Positions 36,198 through 43,759 of a stretch of DNA of 64,000 nt are shown piece after piece (position 1 is the first letter of the stretch; every line of letters starts with the position of its first letter). The DNA comes from Nocardia aurantiaca. Its GTDB lineage: Bacteria > Actinomycetota > Actinomycetes > Mycobacteriales > Mycobacteriaceae. The DNA lies in contig NZ_WMBB01000012.1 of the NCBI RefSeq assembly GCF_009708175.1, forward strand, positions 62,001 through 126,000, given 5' to 3'. A program made the translations under genes and the position numbers. The notes under the pieces were generated by a model, which did not search any database, had not been told where the DNA came from, and saw nothing but the letters and a program-made list of their open reading frames with translations.

Positions 36198-37280
36198 ATG
36201 CCCGAGGATACGGTGGAATCGCCGGATACCGCCATGGAAGGCGGCCGGGTGCCGGAATCCGCCGTGCTGGCGGCTTTCGACGAGCGCGACCTGAATCTGG
36301 TGAACGCTCTGCAAATCAATCCGCGGGCCTCTTGGACCCGCATCGGCGCCTCCCTCGGCATGGACGCCACGACCGCCGCCCGGCGCTGGCAGCAGCTCAC
36401 CGCATCGGGGCTGGCGTGGATCACCGCCTACGCGCCGGAGTTGGCCACCATCGCCTATCTGCGGGTGCGCTGCCGAGCCGACAGGCTGGCCGAGATCTCG
36501 GATCGGGTCGCGGCCATGCCCTGCGCCTTCAGCGTCGAACGCGTCACCGGCGGCTTTCCGCTGCAGCTGTCGGTGGCCGTCGAAAACCTCGCGGCCCTGG
36601 ACGATTTCACCACTCGGGAGCTGGGCGGGCTGCCCGGTGTGGAGGAGATCCGTACCGCGGTGAATCAGCATGTCTATGTCGAGGGCAGCCACTGGCGGCC
36701 GCAAGCCCTCGATCCGACACAGCGCACTCTGCTCACCGATCCGGTCGGATCCGCCCCGGCGCGGTCGCGTCCGCGCCCGGGCGACCCCGCGCTGGTACTG
36801 GCCCTCGCCGCCGACGGCCGACGCAGTATCGCCGACCTCGCTCGCGACACCGGGCTCACCGAGACCACGGTCCGCCGCCGCATCACCGATATGACCCGCT
36901 CGGGACGTCTGGTGCTGCGCTGCGATTTCGCCGAGCAGGCGGCGGGTTGGTCGGTCACCGCCAACTACTGGGCCCAACTCCCCGCGCCCGCCATCGACGC
37001 GGTGGGCGCAGCGCTGGCGTCCTGGCCGGAGATCCGGCTCTGCGTCTCCACCGCGGACGACAGCAATGTCCAGCTCATCGCCTGGCTGCGCAACCCCCGT
37101 GAGGGCGTGCTGCTGGAAACGCGGCTGCAGCGCGACTTTCCGGACCTGCGGATCACCGAGCGGCAGTTGACGCTGCGCACGATCAAACGCATGGGGCGTC
37201 TGCTCAGCCCGCGCGGCCGCGCCGTCGGCTACATCCCCTTCGATATCTGGGGCCGGAAACCGGAACAACCGTCTCGTTGA
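36198..37280 (+). CDS. Tandem Lrp/AsnC family regulator
   Basis: This protein of about 360 residues contains two Lrp/AsnC units. HTH 1 is near 28-75 (DERDLNLVNALQINPRAS through DATTAARRWQQL) with a ligand-binding RAM-like domain after it. HTH 2 is near 190-235 (DGRRSIADLARDTGLTETTVRRRI) with a second C-terminal domain. Single-unit Lrp proteins are about 150 residues, so this is a fused dimer. The ATG at 36198 lacks a strong ribosome site, and the start could lie further upstream, overlapping the divergent MFS gene. It likely controls the MFS-amidohydrolase pair in response to an amino acid. Confidence 0.85.
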   Translation: MPEDTVESPDTAMEGGRVPESAVLAAFDERDLNLVNALQINPRASWTRIGASLGMDATTAARRWQQLTASGLAWITAYAPELATIAYLRVRCRADRLAEISDRVAAMPCAFSVERVTGGFPLQLSVAVENLAALDDFTTRELGGLPGVEEIRTAVNQHVYVEGSHWRPQALDPTQRTLLTDPVGSAPARSRPRPGDPALVLALAADGRRSIADLARDTGLTETTVRRRITDMTRSGRLVLRCDFAEQAAGWSVTANYWAQLPAPAIDAVGAALASWPEIRLCVSTADDSNVQLIAWLRNPREGVLLETRLQRDFPDLRITERQLTLRTIKRMGRLLSPRGRAVGYIPFDIWGRKPEQPSR

Positions 37281-37463
37281 GGCTCGCCCCACTGCCGACG
37301 GGCGCTGTCCGCACCCGGCCCGCGCGATCTTCGGAACCGCGACATGCCCATCTGGGGCTCACGCTGAACCGCGGCAGGCCGCCGATCGTAGATCCGGATG
37401 GACCGGCTCCGCGCCGGTAGCCGTCCAGATGCGGTCCGGTTATCCCCCTGCGTCCGGACCGGG

Positions 37464-37495
37464 GACCCCGCCGAAGTAGCCCCGGCGGGGTCTTT
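37464..37495 (+). terminator. Rho-independent terminator
   Basis: A 10-bp stem GACCCCGCCG/CGGCGGGGTC with a 9-base loop is followed by TTT. It lies about 185 bp after the Lrp stop and isolates the downstream operon from read-through. Confidence 0.6.
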
Positions 37496-37580
37496 GCATG
37501 GCCAATTTGCCTGGGTTACAGCACTTTTCGGGCAACAGTGTGACCTGTGACACGTTGATCACGCTCGCTCCGGCTGGATA

Positions 37581-37608
37581 CCTTGTGTGCGATGTATCGC
37601 GGACAAGG
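37581..37608. promoter_or_regulatory. Nested dyad symmetry before the ThDP operon
   Basis: Outer arms CCTTGT/ACAAGG and inner arms GCGAT/ATCGC share one centre, separated by 2-base mismatched blocks, giving 28 bp of dyad. It ends 19 bp before the GTG start of the first gene. It could be the operator of the OhrR-type MarR protein encoded at the operon end, or a leader hairpin. It is not the classical OhrR box of the TACAATT type. Confidence 0.6.
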
Positions 37609-37627
37609 CAATGTGAGACGGAGGATC

Positions 37628-39517
37628 GTGTTCGAGAGCGCACCCGAATTCCGAACCGTGGCCGACCTCGTCGTCGAGCGGATCGCGGTCCACACCGACC
37701 ACCTCTTCGGAGTAGGCGGCGCCAATATCGAGGACCTCTACGACTCCCTCCATCGCCACCCCACCCTCACCGGCATCATCGCCAAGCACGAATACGGCGC
37801 GGCCACCATGGCCGACGGCTACGCCCGCGCCACCACCCGTCTCGGCGTGGTGGCGGCCACCTCCGGCGGCGGCGCCATGAATCTTCTCGCCGCCCTGGCC
37901 GAATCCTTCGACTCCCGAGTCCCGGTCCTGGCCCTGGTCGGCCAGCCCCCGACCGCCCTCGAAGGTCGTGGCGCCTTCCAGGACACCGGCGGCCTCCCCG
38001 GCCGCCTCGACGCCGCCCGCATTTTCGCCTCGGTCTCCCGGTACTGCGCCAAAATCACCCGGCCGCAGGACATCTGCGATGAACTGGACCACGCCATCGA
38101 GGTCGCATTGTCGGGCGGCCCGGCGGTCCTGCTACTACCCAAAGACATTCAGGCGGCCCCCTCGGCGATGCCCGCGGAGGCGAAAAAAGCTCAGCCGCGA
38201 ATCGACCGGGGAGGACCTGTCGCCGCCGGCTCATCCGGGAGTCCCCTCCTGCCCCACTGGGATCCAACCCCGCCGTCGGGGCGCGGTCGGGGCGCACCGT
38301 CGATCGCGGAATCGCCTCCGGAAAATGGTTTCGCCGCAAGGCAACTCGGTGGTGGTTCCGCACTGCCGCGCGGCGTCCTCGAAACGCTGGCGGAGGTACC
38401 CGCCGGTGCGCCGGTGGCGATCATCGCCGGTCCCGAGGTCGGCACCGCCGATGCGCGCGTGGAGCTGGCGGCGGTGGCGCGGGCGCTGGAGGCGGCCGTG
38501 CTGGTCACGCCGGACGCCAAGGACGCCTTCCCGAATCGCGATCCCCGGTTCGCCGGTGTCGTCGGCGTCATGGGGCATCCCCACGCGCCCGAGCTCGTCG
38601 CGGAGGTGCAGCTGTGCCTGCTGGTGGGCACGCCGCTTCCACTGACCGCACGGGCGGGATTGGATACGGCGCTGGCCGCATGCCCGCGGGTGGTGCACCT
38701 CGGCGCGGAGCAGCCGTTCGTCCCGGTCCACGCGGAGGCCCGGGGACCGCTGGCCACCCTGCTGAACGAGCTGGCAGCCCTCGCGAGCGGCGTGGCGGGG
38801 AAGGCCCGGCATCGCTCTGTCTCTGCGGCGACAGTCGATGAAGAGCCGGTCCCCATATCCACGGCAGCGCCGGGATCCATCGGTGCGCGGTCGGATCGCG
38901 GTGTTCTGCCCGAGCTCATGGCGCCGCCCGCATCCGGTCCGGGAGTGCGGTATCGCCCGGCGGTGGCGGCGCTCGAGGCGGCGTTGGAGCCGGGGACCGA
39001 TGTGATCGCGGATGCCGGGAACACCGGGGCGGCTGTCGTGCACTACCTGCGGGTGCCCGAGGACGGACGGTTTCTCATCGCGCTCGGGATGGGTGGGATG
39101 GGGTACTCGTTCGGGGCCGGGATCGGGTGCGCGCTGGGTCGGGGGCGGCGGGCGATGGTGGTCGCCGGGGATGGCGCGTACTTCATGCACGGGCACGAGG
39201 TGCACACGGCCGTCGAGTATCAGGTCCCCGTCACGTTCGTGGTGTTCAACAACAATGCGCACGCCATGTGCGTGACACGCGAGCAGGTCTTCTACTCCGG
39301 CGAGTACAGCTTCAATCGATTCCGGGCGGCGGAGATCGGGGCGGGGGTGGCCGCCATGTTTCCGGGGCTGCCCACCTGGACCGCACGCACACTGACCGAA
39401 TTCGAGCACGCACTCGAGAAGGCGCGGGCGACACCCGGACCCGCGTTCATCGAACTGCGGTGCGACCCAGACGAAATCCCACCGTTCGCACCCTTCCTGA
39501 AGGAGCCTGTCGCATGA
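37628..39517 (+). CDS. Thiamin-diphosphate enzyme, acetolactate-synthase-like
   Basis: This 629-residue ThDP enzyme has the three-domain layout of acetohydroxyacid synthase/acyloin synthases. The Pyr-domain catalytic Glu is E55 in KHEYGAATMADGYAR. The PP domain has the metal motif AGDGAYFMHG with NNNAH downstream. Two Pro/Ser/Gly-rich stretches (about 180-245 and 395-440) interrupt the usual linker regions and are atypical. The family forms acyl carbanions from 2-oxo acids and adds them to aldehydes or acyl groups; the substrates are unknown. The GTG start has GGAGG upstream. The next gene overlaps by ATGA, so this is the first gene of a five-gene operon. Confidence 0.85.
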   Translation: MFESAPEFRTVADLVVERIAVHTDHLFGVGGANIEDLYDSLHRHPTLTGIIAKHEYGAATMADGYARATTRLGVVAATSGGGAMNLLAALAESFDSRVPVLALVGQPPTALEGRGAFQDTGGLPGRLDAARIFASVSRYCAKITRPQDICDELDHAIEVALSGGPAVLLLPKDIQAAPSAMPAEAKKAQPRIDRGGPVAAGSSGSPLLPHWDPTPPSGRGRGAPSIAESPPENGFAARQLGGGSALPRGVLETLAEVPAGAPVAIIAGPEVGTADARVELAAVARALEAAVLVTPDAKDAFPNRDPRFAGVVGVMGHPHAPELVAEVQLCLLVGTPLPLTARAGLDTALAACPRVVHLGAEQPFVPVHAEARGPLATLLNELAALASGVAGKARHRSVSAATVDEEPVPISTAAPGSIGARSDRGVLPELMAPPASGPGVRYRPAVAALEAALEPGTDVIADAGNTGAAVVHYLRVPEDGRFLIALGMGGMGYSFGAGIGCALGRGRRAMVVAGDGAYFMHGHEVHTAVEYQVPVTFVVFNNNAHAMCVTREQVFYSGEYSFNRFRAAEIGAGVAAMFPGLPTWTARTLTEFEHALEKARATPGPAFIELRCDPDEIPPFAPFLKEPVA

Positions 39518-40173
39518 CCGAGACCGTCAAGGGCGAGCCGATCGAAGTCCCGGAGTTGGATGTGCCGGGCGTATACCGCATCGAGACCATGGCCCTGCGC
39601 GAGGGCATGCCGCTGGTGCTGGACATGACCCGCGCCGTGTACCCGCACGACGAGATCTACGGGCAGTACTGCACCGTCACCGAATTCATCGCCGCTCCGC
39701 CGGACGAGGTGTACGGATATCTGGCCGATACCCGCAGCCTCTGCGAATGGACCTACAGCATGCGGGGTTTCGAGCGAACCGAGGACCCCGAGATCTGGGT
39801 GTCGGACGACCGTATCGGCTCGCACACCCGCATCTACACCCGCACCGTCGCCAATGCCGACGCTCGCACCGTGGACTATCACTGCGCCTGGGATCAGGCC
39901 GACCATCTGTGGATGATCTACCTGATGCGGGTCGTGGACGCGCAACTGGTGTTGAACAAGCCGGGATCCGTTGTCACCTGGACCAATTGCCACCACCCGT
40001 TCTACGAGGACAACGGCTATCCGGAGGCCGCGCCGGAGGGCCGCCCGGTGTGGGTGGGCGACTTCTGGCACCTCTTCGCCGCCGGTCACCTGCTGGAACT
40101 GCGCAATCTCAAAGCGATCTGCGAACACCGGCACGCCAACGGCCGGCCGATCAAGCCGGAATGGATGGACTGA
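39514..40173 (+). CDS. SRPBCC/polyketide-cyclase-like protein
   Basis: This 219-residue protein has a central SRPBCC (START/Bet v1-like) fold: YCTVTEFIAAPPDEVYGYLADTRSLCEW begins the domain, and AGHLLELRNLKAICEHR forms the long C-terminal helix lining a hydrophobic cavity. In biosynthetic clusters such proteins act as aromatases, cyclases or lyases. It overlaps the ThDP gene by ATGA and precedes the KAS III-like gene by two bases. A Trp- and His-rich segment (TWTNCHHPFYEDNGY) may be part of the pocket. Confidence 0.8.
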   Translation: MTETVKGEPIEVPELDVPGVYRIETMALREGMPLVLDMTRAVYPHDEIYGQYCTVTEFIAAPPDEVYGYLADTRSLCEWTYSMRGFERTEDPEIWVSDDRIGSHTRIYTRTVANADARTVDYHCAWDQADHLWMIYLMRVVDAQLVLNKPGSVVTWTNCHHPFYEDNGYPEAAPEGRPVWVGDFWHLFAAGHLLELRNLKAICEHRHANGRPIKPEWMD

Positions 40174-40175
40174 AC

Positions 40176-41186
40176 ATGAGCACCGTCAGCCTGATCGACG
40201 TCGCCGGGTACCTGCCCGAGAACATCGTCGCCGCGGACTATTTCGCGCAGTACGCCGATCCCGACGAGGTCACCTCGAACCTCATGTTCAAGGCGCCCGA
40301 GTTCCGCCACCACGTCGCGCCCGGTGAGGCGCCCGCCGATATGGCCGAGCGCGCGGTGGCCCCGATCCTGGCCCGCCAGGGCCGGGACACGCTGCGCGAC
40401 ATCGACATTCTCATCGTCCACACCCAGCTGCCCGATATCGGCATCGTCGGCAGCGGCGGTGATGTGGCCGCTCGCCTCGGCATCGCGCCGGAATGGCTGA
40501 TAGACCTGCACAACGGCGGCTGCGCGTCGTTCGTCTACGGCATGAAACTGGCCCGCCAGATCCTGCTCTCCTCCGATGCCCGCTCCGCGCTCGTGGTGAC
40601 CATCCAGAACGTGGCGGGCCAGATCTTCACCCAGGAGCAGGTGCGCGGCAAGGCGCAGGCCGCCATCCCGGGCGACGGCGCGGGTGCGGGACTGCTGGTG
40701 AAGTCCGGTGACTCGCCCATCCTGGATATCGAGACCCGGCATCTGCCGGAGTTCGCGGGGCAGATGACCGTCATCGCCGATCCGCCGCGCCGCTACTGGG
40801 AGGCCGGCGTCGGCCAGATGCACGTGGGCTTCACCGAATCCAAGATCGCCAAGGTGCTCCAGCGCGGTAACCGCCTGGTGCCCGAGGTCGCGAACGCGGT
40901 GTGCGAGCGCATCGGGGTGTCCTCGCAGGAGCTGGATCTGCTCGTCACCAACCAGCCCAACCGCGCCTTCCTGCGCAACTGGCGTGATGCCCTGCAACTG
41001 CCGCGGGAACGGCATCCCGATACCTTCGACGACTGCGGAAACCTGTTCGGCGCTGGCATTCCCGTCACCTTCGACCGGGCCGTGGACGAGGGCCGGGTGC
41101 CGACCGGGTCGCTGGTGATGTTCGCGGGCTTCGCGCACGCGGGCGATTTCGCCGGGGCCGCCGCGGTCCGGTGGGGCGGGCGTTGA
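40176..41186 (+). CDS. KAS III-like thiolase-fold enzyme with altered triad
   Basis: This 336-residue member of the FabH/KAS III superfamily has its nucleophile at Cys116 (HNGGCASFVYG) and the oxyanion/Asn site at Asn289 (CGNLFGAGIP). The residue in the catalytic-His position is Asn259 (TNQPNRAF where FabH has HQAN); the 30-residue spacing to Asn289 matches FabH exactly. Without the His, decarboxylative condensation is doubtful, and acyl transfer or a non-decarboxylating condensation is more likely, as in KAS III-like acyltransferases of natural-product clusters. It is third of five tightly packed genes. Confidence 0.85.
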   Translation: MSTVSLIDVAGYLPENIVAADYFAQYADPDEVTSNLMFKAPEFRHHVAPGEAPADMAERAVAPILARQGRDTLRDIDILIVHTQLPDIGIVGSGGDVAARLGIAPEWLIDLHNGGCASFVYGMKLARQILLSSDARSALVVTIQNVAGQIFTQEQVRGKAQAAIPGDGAGAGLLVKSGDSPILDIETRHLPEFAGQMTVIADPPRRYWEAGVGQMHVGFTESKIAKVLQRGNRLVPEVANAVCERIGVSSQELDLLVTNQPNRAFLRNWRDALQLPRERHPDTFDDCGNLFGAGIPVTFDRAVDEGRVPTGSLVMFAGFAHAGDFAGAAAVRWGGR

Positions 41187-41199
41187 GGGGCCGACCGCG

Positions 41200-42204
41200 A
41201 TGAGCCCGCTGATCACGGCCGGATATCGGCTGCAGCTCAACGAGATTCCCTACGGACCACCGCCCTCGGTGCGGGAGGCGCTCAGCGCCGCCTTGGCCTC
41301 GGCCAACCGCTATCCGGAATTCCTGCCGCAGCGGCTGCCGCGGCTGATCGCCGAACGACTCGGCTGCGCACCCGACCGCATCGTGGTGGGGGCGGGCGCG
41401 ACCGGCGTGATCATGCACATCGTGCAGGAGTTCGGTTCCGGCGCGGCGGAAGTCGTCATGGCGACGCCCACCTTCGACGGATTCCCCATCCTGACAACCA
41501 TGGCCGGCGGACGGCCGGTAGCGGTGCCGCTCACCGAATCCGGTCGTCAGGATCTGGCAGCGCTGGCCGCCGCGGTGACCGAGCGGACCCGGCTGATCGT
41601 GGTGTGCCGCCCGCACAATCCCACCGGAACCATGGTTCCCGCAGCGGAATTCGAGGACTTCCTGCACGAGATTCCGGCGGCGGTGACCGTCGTGCTCGAC
41701 GAGGCCTACGTGGACTTCGTCGCGCGAGCCGACCGCATCGACGTCCTCGCCCTACTGGAACGCCATCCGAACCTGCTGGTCCTGCGCACCTTCTCGAAGG
41801 CGTACGGCCTCGCGGCCCTGCGCGTCGGCTATGCCCTCGGCGCGCCAGAGCTCATCGAGCGAATCGCCCGGTGGCAGTTGCCGTTCGGCATGACCGGACT
41901 GGCCGAGGTGGCGGTGCGGGCCTGCTACGAGGCCGAGCACGAGATCGAGGCGCGAGTGGCTCTGCTCGGCGAGCATCGGGATCACCTCACCGGCGGCCTG
42001 CGCGGACTCGGCCTGTCCGTCCCCGATAGCTACGCCAATTTCTCCTACCTGACCCTGCCCGGTCCCGAGGCGGACCGGGTGGCAACCGCGCTGGCCGGCG
42101 CGGACATCCACGTCAAGTCCTATCCCACCGGCATCCGAATCACGGTCGGTGATCGCGCGGCCACCGACGCCGTGCTCGCCACGGTCCGCAGTACAGTGCA
42201 GTAA
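41200..42204 (+). CDS. HisC-like PLP aminotransferase
   Basis: This 334-residue fold-type I aminotransferase is of the histidinol-phosphate/aromatic aminotransferase group. Key segments are the RPHNPTGT substrate-binding motif, VLDEAYVDF, and the PLP-lysine motif TFSKAYGLAALRVGY. HisC relatives convert imidazole-acetol phosphate or aromatic 2-oxo acids. In this operon it may supply or consume the 2-oxo acid used by the ThDP enzyme. It follows the KAS III-like gene by 13 bp with GAGGGG in the gap, and its TAA stop overlaps the ATG of the MarR gene by one base. Confidence 0.88.
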   Translation: MSPLITAGYRLQLNEIPYGPPPSVREALSAALASANRYPEFLPQRLPRLIAERLGCAPDRIVVGAGATGVIMHIVQEFGSGAAEVVMATPTFDGFPILTTMAGGRPVAVPLTESGRQDLAALAAAVTERTRLIVVCRPHNPTGTMVPAAEFEDFLHEIPAAVTVVLDEAYVDFVARADRIDVLALLERHPNLLVLRTFSKAYGLAALRVGYALGAPELIERIARWQLPFGMTGLAEVAVRACYEAEHEIEARVALLGEHRDHLTGGLRGLGLSVPDSYANFSYLTLPGPEADRVATALAGADIHVKSYPTGIRITVGDRAATDAVLATVRSTVQ

Positions 42205-42716
42205 TGCACGAACATCCGCCTTCCGCACCCGACGGGCAACGGGCCGGAGCGGACGAGGAGATCGACTACGCACTGCTGTCGCTCAATGCCCAGTTGTGCT
42301 TCGCGCTGTACTCCGCGTCGCGATCCATGACCGCTGCCTATCGGCCGTTCCTGGACGAGATGAACCTGACCTACCCGCAGTACCTGGTCTTGCTGGCCTT
42401 GTGGGAACACCCCGGCATCACCATGAAGGAGTTGGGTGAGCAGGTGCATCTCGACTACGGCACACTCTCGCCCCTGGTCCAGCGACTACAGTCGCGCGGC
42501 CTGGTCGAGAGCGTGCGCAGCGCCACCGACGGCCGGGCCGTGGTCCTGCACGCCACCGACGCCAGCCGCGTGCTGCAGCCGGGCGCACAGCAGATGATCC
42601 ACACCGTGGTGGATCTGGTCGGCATCCCGATGGAGGACATCGAGACCCTCCGCGATCGGGTCAAGGTCCTGGGCGAGCGCCTGGACGCCGCGGCGGCGGC
42701 CGCTCGCGCCCGCTAG
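42204..42716 (+). CDS. OhrR-type MarR regulator
   Basis: This 170-residue MarR family protein closely resembles organic-hydroperoxide sensor OhrR. The peroxidatic Cys32 lies in NAQLCFALYSASR, matching B. subtilis OhrR Cys15, and Tyr36 and the TYPQYLVLLALWEH helix are retained. The winged HTH covers about 70-120 (MKELGEQVHLDYGTLSPLVQRL). OhrR loses DNA binding when its Cys is oxidised. No ohr peroxidase gene is nearby; instead it is the last gene of a biosynthetic operon with its ATG overlapping the preceding stop (TAATG). The N-terminus is about 15 residues longer than in OhrR. Confidence 0.88.
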   Translation: MHEHPPSAPDGQRAGADEEIDYALLSLNAQLCFALYSASRSMTAAYRPFLDEMNLTYPQYLVLLALWEHPGITMKELGEQVHLDYGTLSPLVQRLQSRGLVESVRSATDGRAVVLHATDASRVLQPGAQQMIHTVVDLVGIPMEDIETLRDRVKVLGERLDAAAAAARAR

Positions 42717-42826
42717 ACCCGCCCGGCCCGCGTGCGTGTGGTGACCGACCGCCTGATCGGCGTCGGCCGGGAAGTCGGTGTTCACGCCGACGGGATAGTC
42801 GAGGCCGCGGTGGAGGTCGGAGTGAA

Positions 42827-43537
42827 TCAGGCGAATTTGGCCAACGCGTCCGAGACGATGGCGTCCAGCCGCGCGTGGTGCGCGCCCTTCCAGTAGGTCT
42901 GGCCGCAGTCGACGCACTGGACGAAGGAGTCGTAGCTCTGGCCTGTGTTGTCGGGCAGGCAGTCGCGGACGGCTTCTCGGTCGGCGGCGCGCAGGGTGCC
43001 GTTGCAGGAGGTGCAGCGGGTCCAGGGGGCCAGGGGCGGGGCGAAGCGGGACAGCACGTCGTCCAGCTGCTCAGCCGGGTGGTGGCTGTAGACATAAGCA
43101 CCGGAATAGATTTCGCGTCGGCGCAGCAGGCCGCGATCGCGGGACAGCAGAACGCGGTGCTCGGCGGCGGAGCGGGCCGCCAAGGCGGCGTCGCCGATAT
43201 CCGGATTCTCGTATGCCGCATCGATTCCCAGCAGGCGCAGCCGCCGGGTCAAAGTGCCCAGGTGGATGTCGAGCAGGAAGCGCAGTGGTTCGGGGCTGAT
43301 CTGCGGACGGGCCACCGCCGCCACCGTCACGGTCTCGCCGCCGCGGGGAATGTGGCCTGTCGCAACCGGTTCGCCGTTCACCAGTAGTGCGCCCACCTCG
43401 GTGAGCGGCACACCCAAGGACTCCACCACGTGTCCCAGCGTCGAGGTGCCGTCCACGCGAACCGGCGTGCTGTCGCGCTGACCGACGAGCACGCGCAACT
43501 CGGGCGCGAACTCGACGGCGATGTCCCCTGCGTTCAC
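42827..43537 (-). CDS. Mut7-C RNase domain protein with ThiS-like N-terminus
   Basis: This protein of about 236 residues has an N-terminal ubiquitin/ThiS-like beta-grasp domain (about 1-85, VRVDGTSTLGHVVESLGVPLTEV, then VNGEPV) and a C-terminal Mut7-C PIN-like domain with FLLDIHLGTLTRRLRLLGIDAAY and a CTSC/CVDC zinc ribbon. The Mut7-C domain is a predicted RNase; the combination is common in bacteria but untested. GTG 43537 fits the domain start although its ribosome site is weak. It is convergent with the MarR gene and divergent from the monooxygenase. Confidence 0.85.
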   Translation of the reverse strand: MNAGDIAVEFAPELRVLVGQRDSTPVRVDGTSTLGHVVESLGVPLTEVGALLVNGEPVATGHIPRGGETVTVAAVARPQISPEPLRFLLDIHLGTLTRRLRLLGIDAAYENPDIGDAALAARSAAEHRVLLSRDRGLLRRREIYSGAYVYSHHPAEQLDDVLSRFAPPLAPWTRCTSCNGTLRAADREAVRDCLPDNTGQSYDSFVQCVDCGQTYWKGAHHARLDAIVSDALAKFA

Positions 43538-43679
43538 CAGCCCAGGATCCCAGAAAGCGCGCGCCGGTGAGCAACGGACAGCCGGTGGATTCTGCCCGGC
43601 GATATGTTCGCGCGGCATCCGCGGCGCCAGTGGGGGGTCGGGCGTGGAAGGGGACTCAGGTCCCGTCAGGTCACGCAGG

Positions 43680-43708
43680 TAGACGTTACCGCAAATAACA
43701 TGTAATAC
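43680..43708 (+). promoter_or_regulatory. Putative promoter of the EthA-like gene
   Basis: TAGACG and TAATAC, with a 17-base spacer, resemble -35 and -10 hexamers of a housekeeping sigma factor. They are about 50 bp before the monooxygenase ATG. A repeated GTCCGG sits between the promoter and the start. Confidence 0.45.
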
Positions 43709-43759
43709 TCGATGTGTCCGGACGCGGGTGTCCGGGCGCGACGAGAAGCGAGAACCTCA

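Larger units (their letters stand above)
37281..37627. promoter_or_regulatory. Intergenic region holding terminator and ThDP-operon promoter
   Basis: These 347 bp contain no supported gene. They hold an intrinsic terminator (37464-37495), a block of TGTGAC-type half-sites (about 37538-37556) and a strong nested dyad (37581-37608) directly in front of the biosynthetic operon. The promoter of that operon must be here. Confidence 0.55.

Noticed and set aside
33711..37292. A single open frame of 1193 codons on the - strand
   Set aside because: Only its 3' third is a real gene (M20 amidohydrolase, start 34913). The upstream part is an out-of-frame reading of the MFS gene and the antisense of the Lrp gene, caused by high GC.
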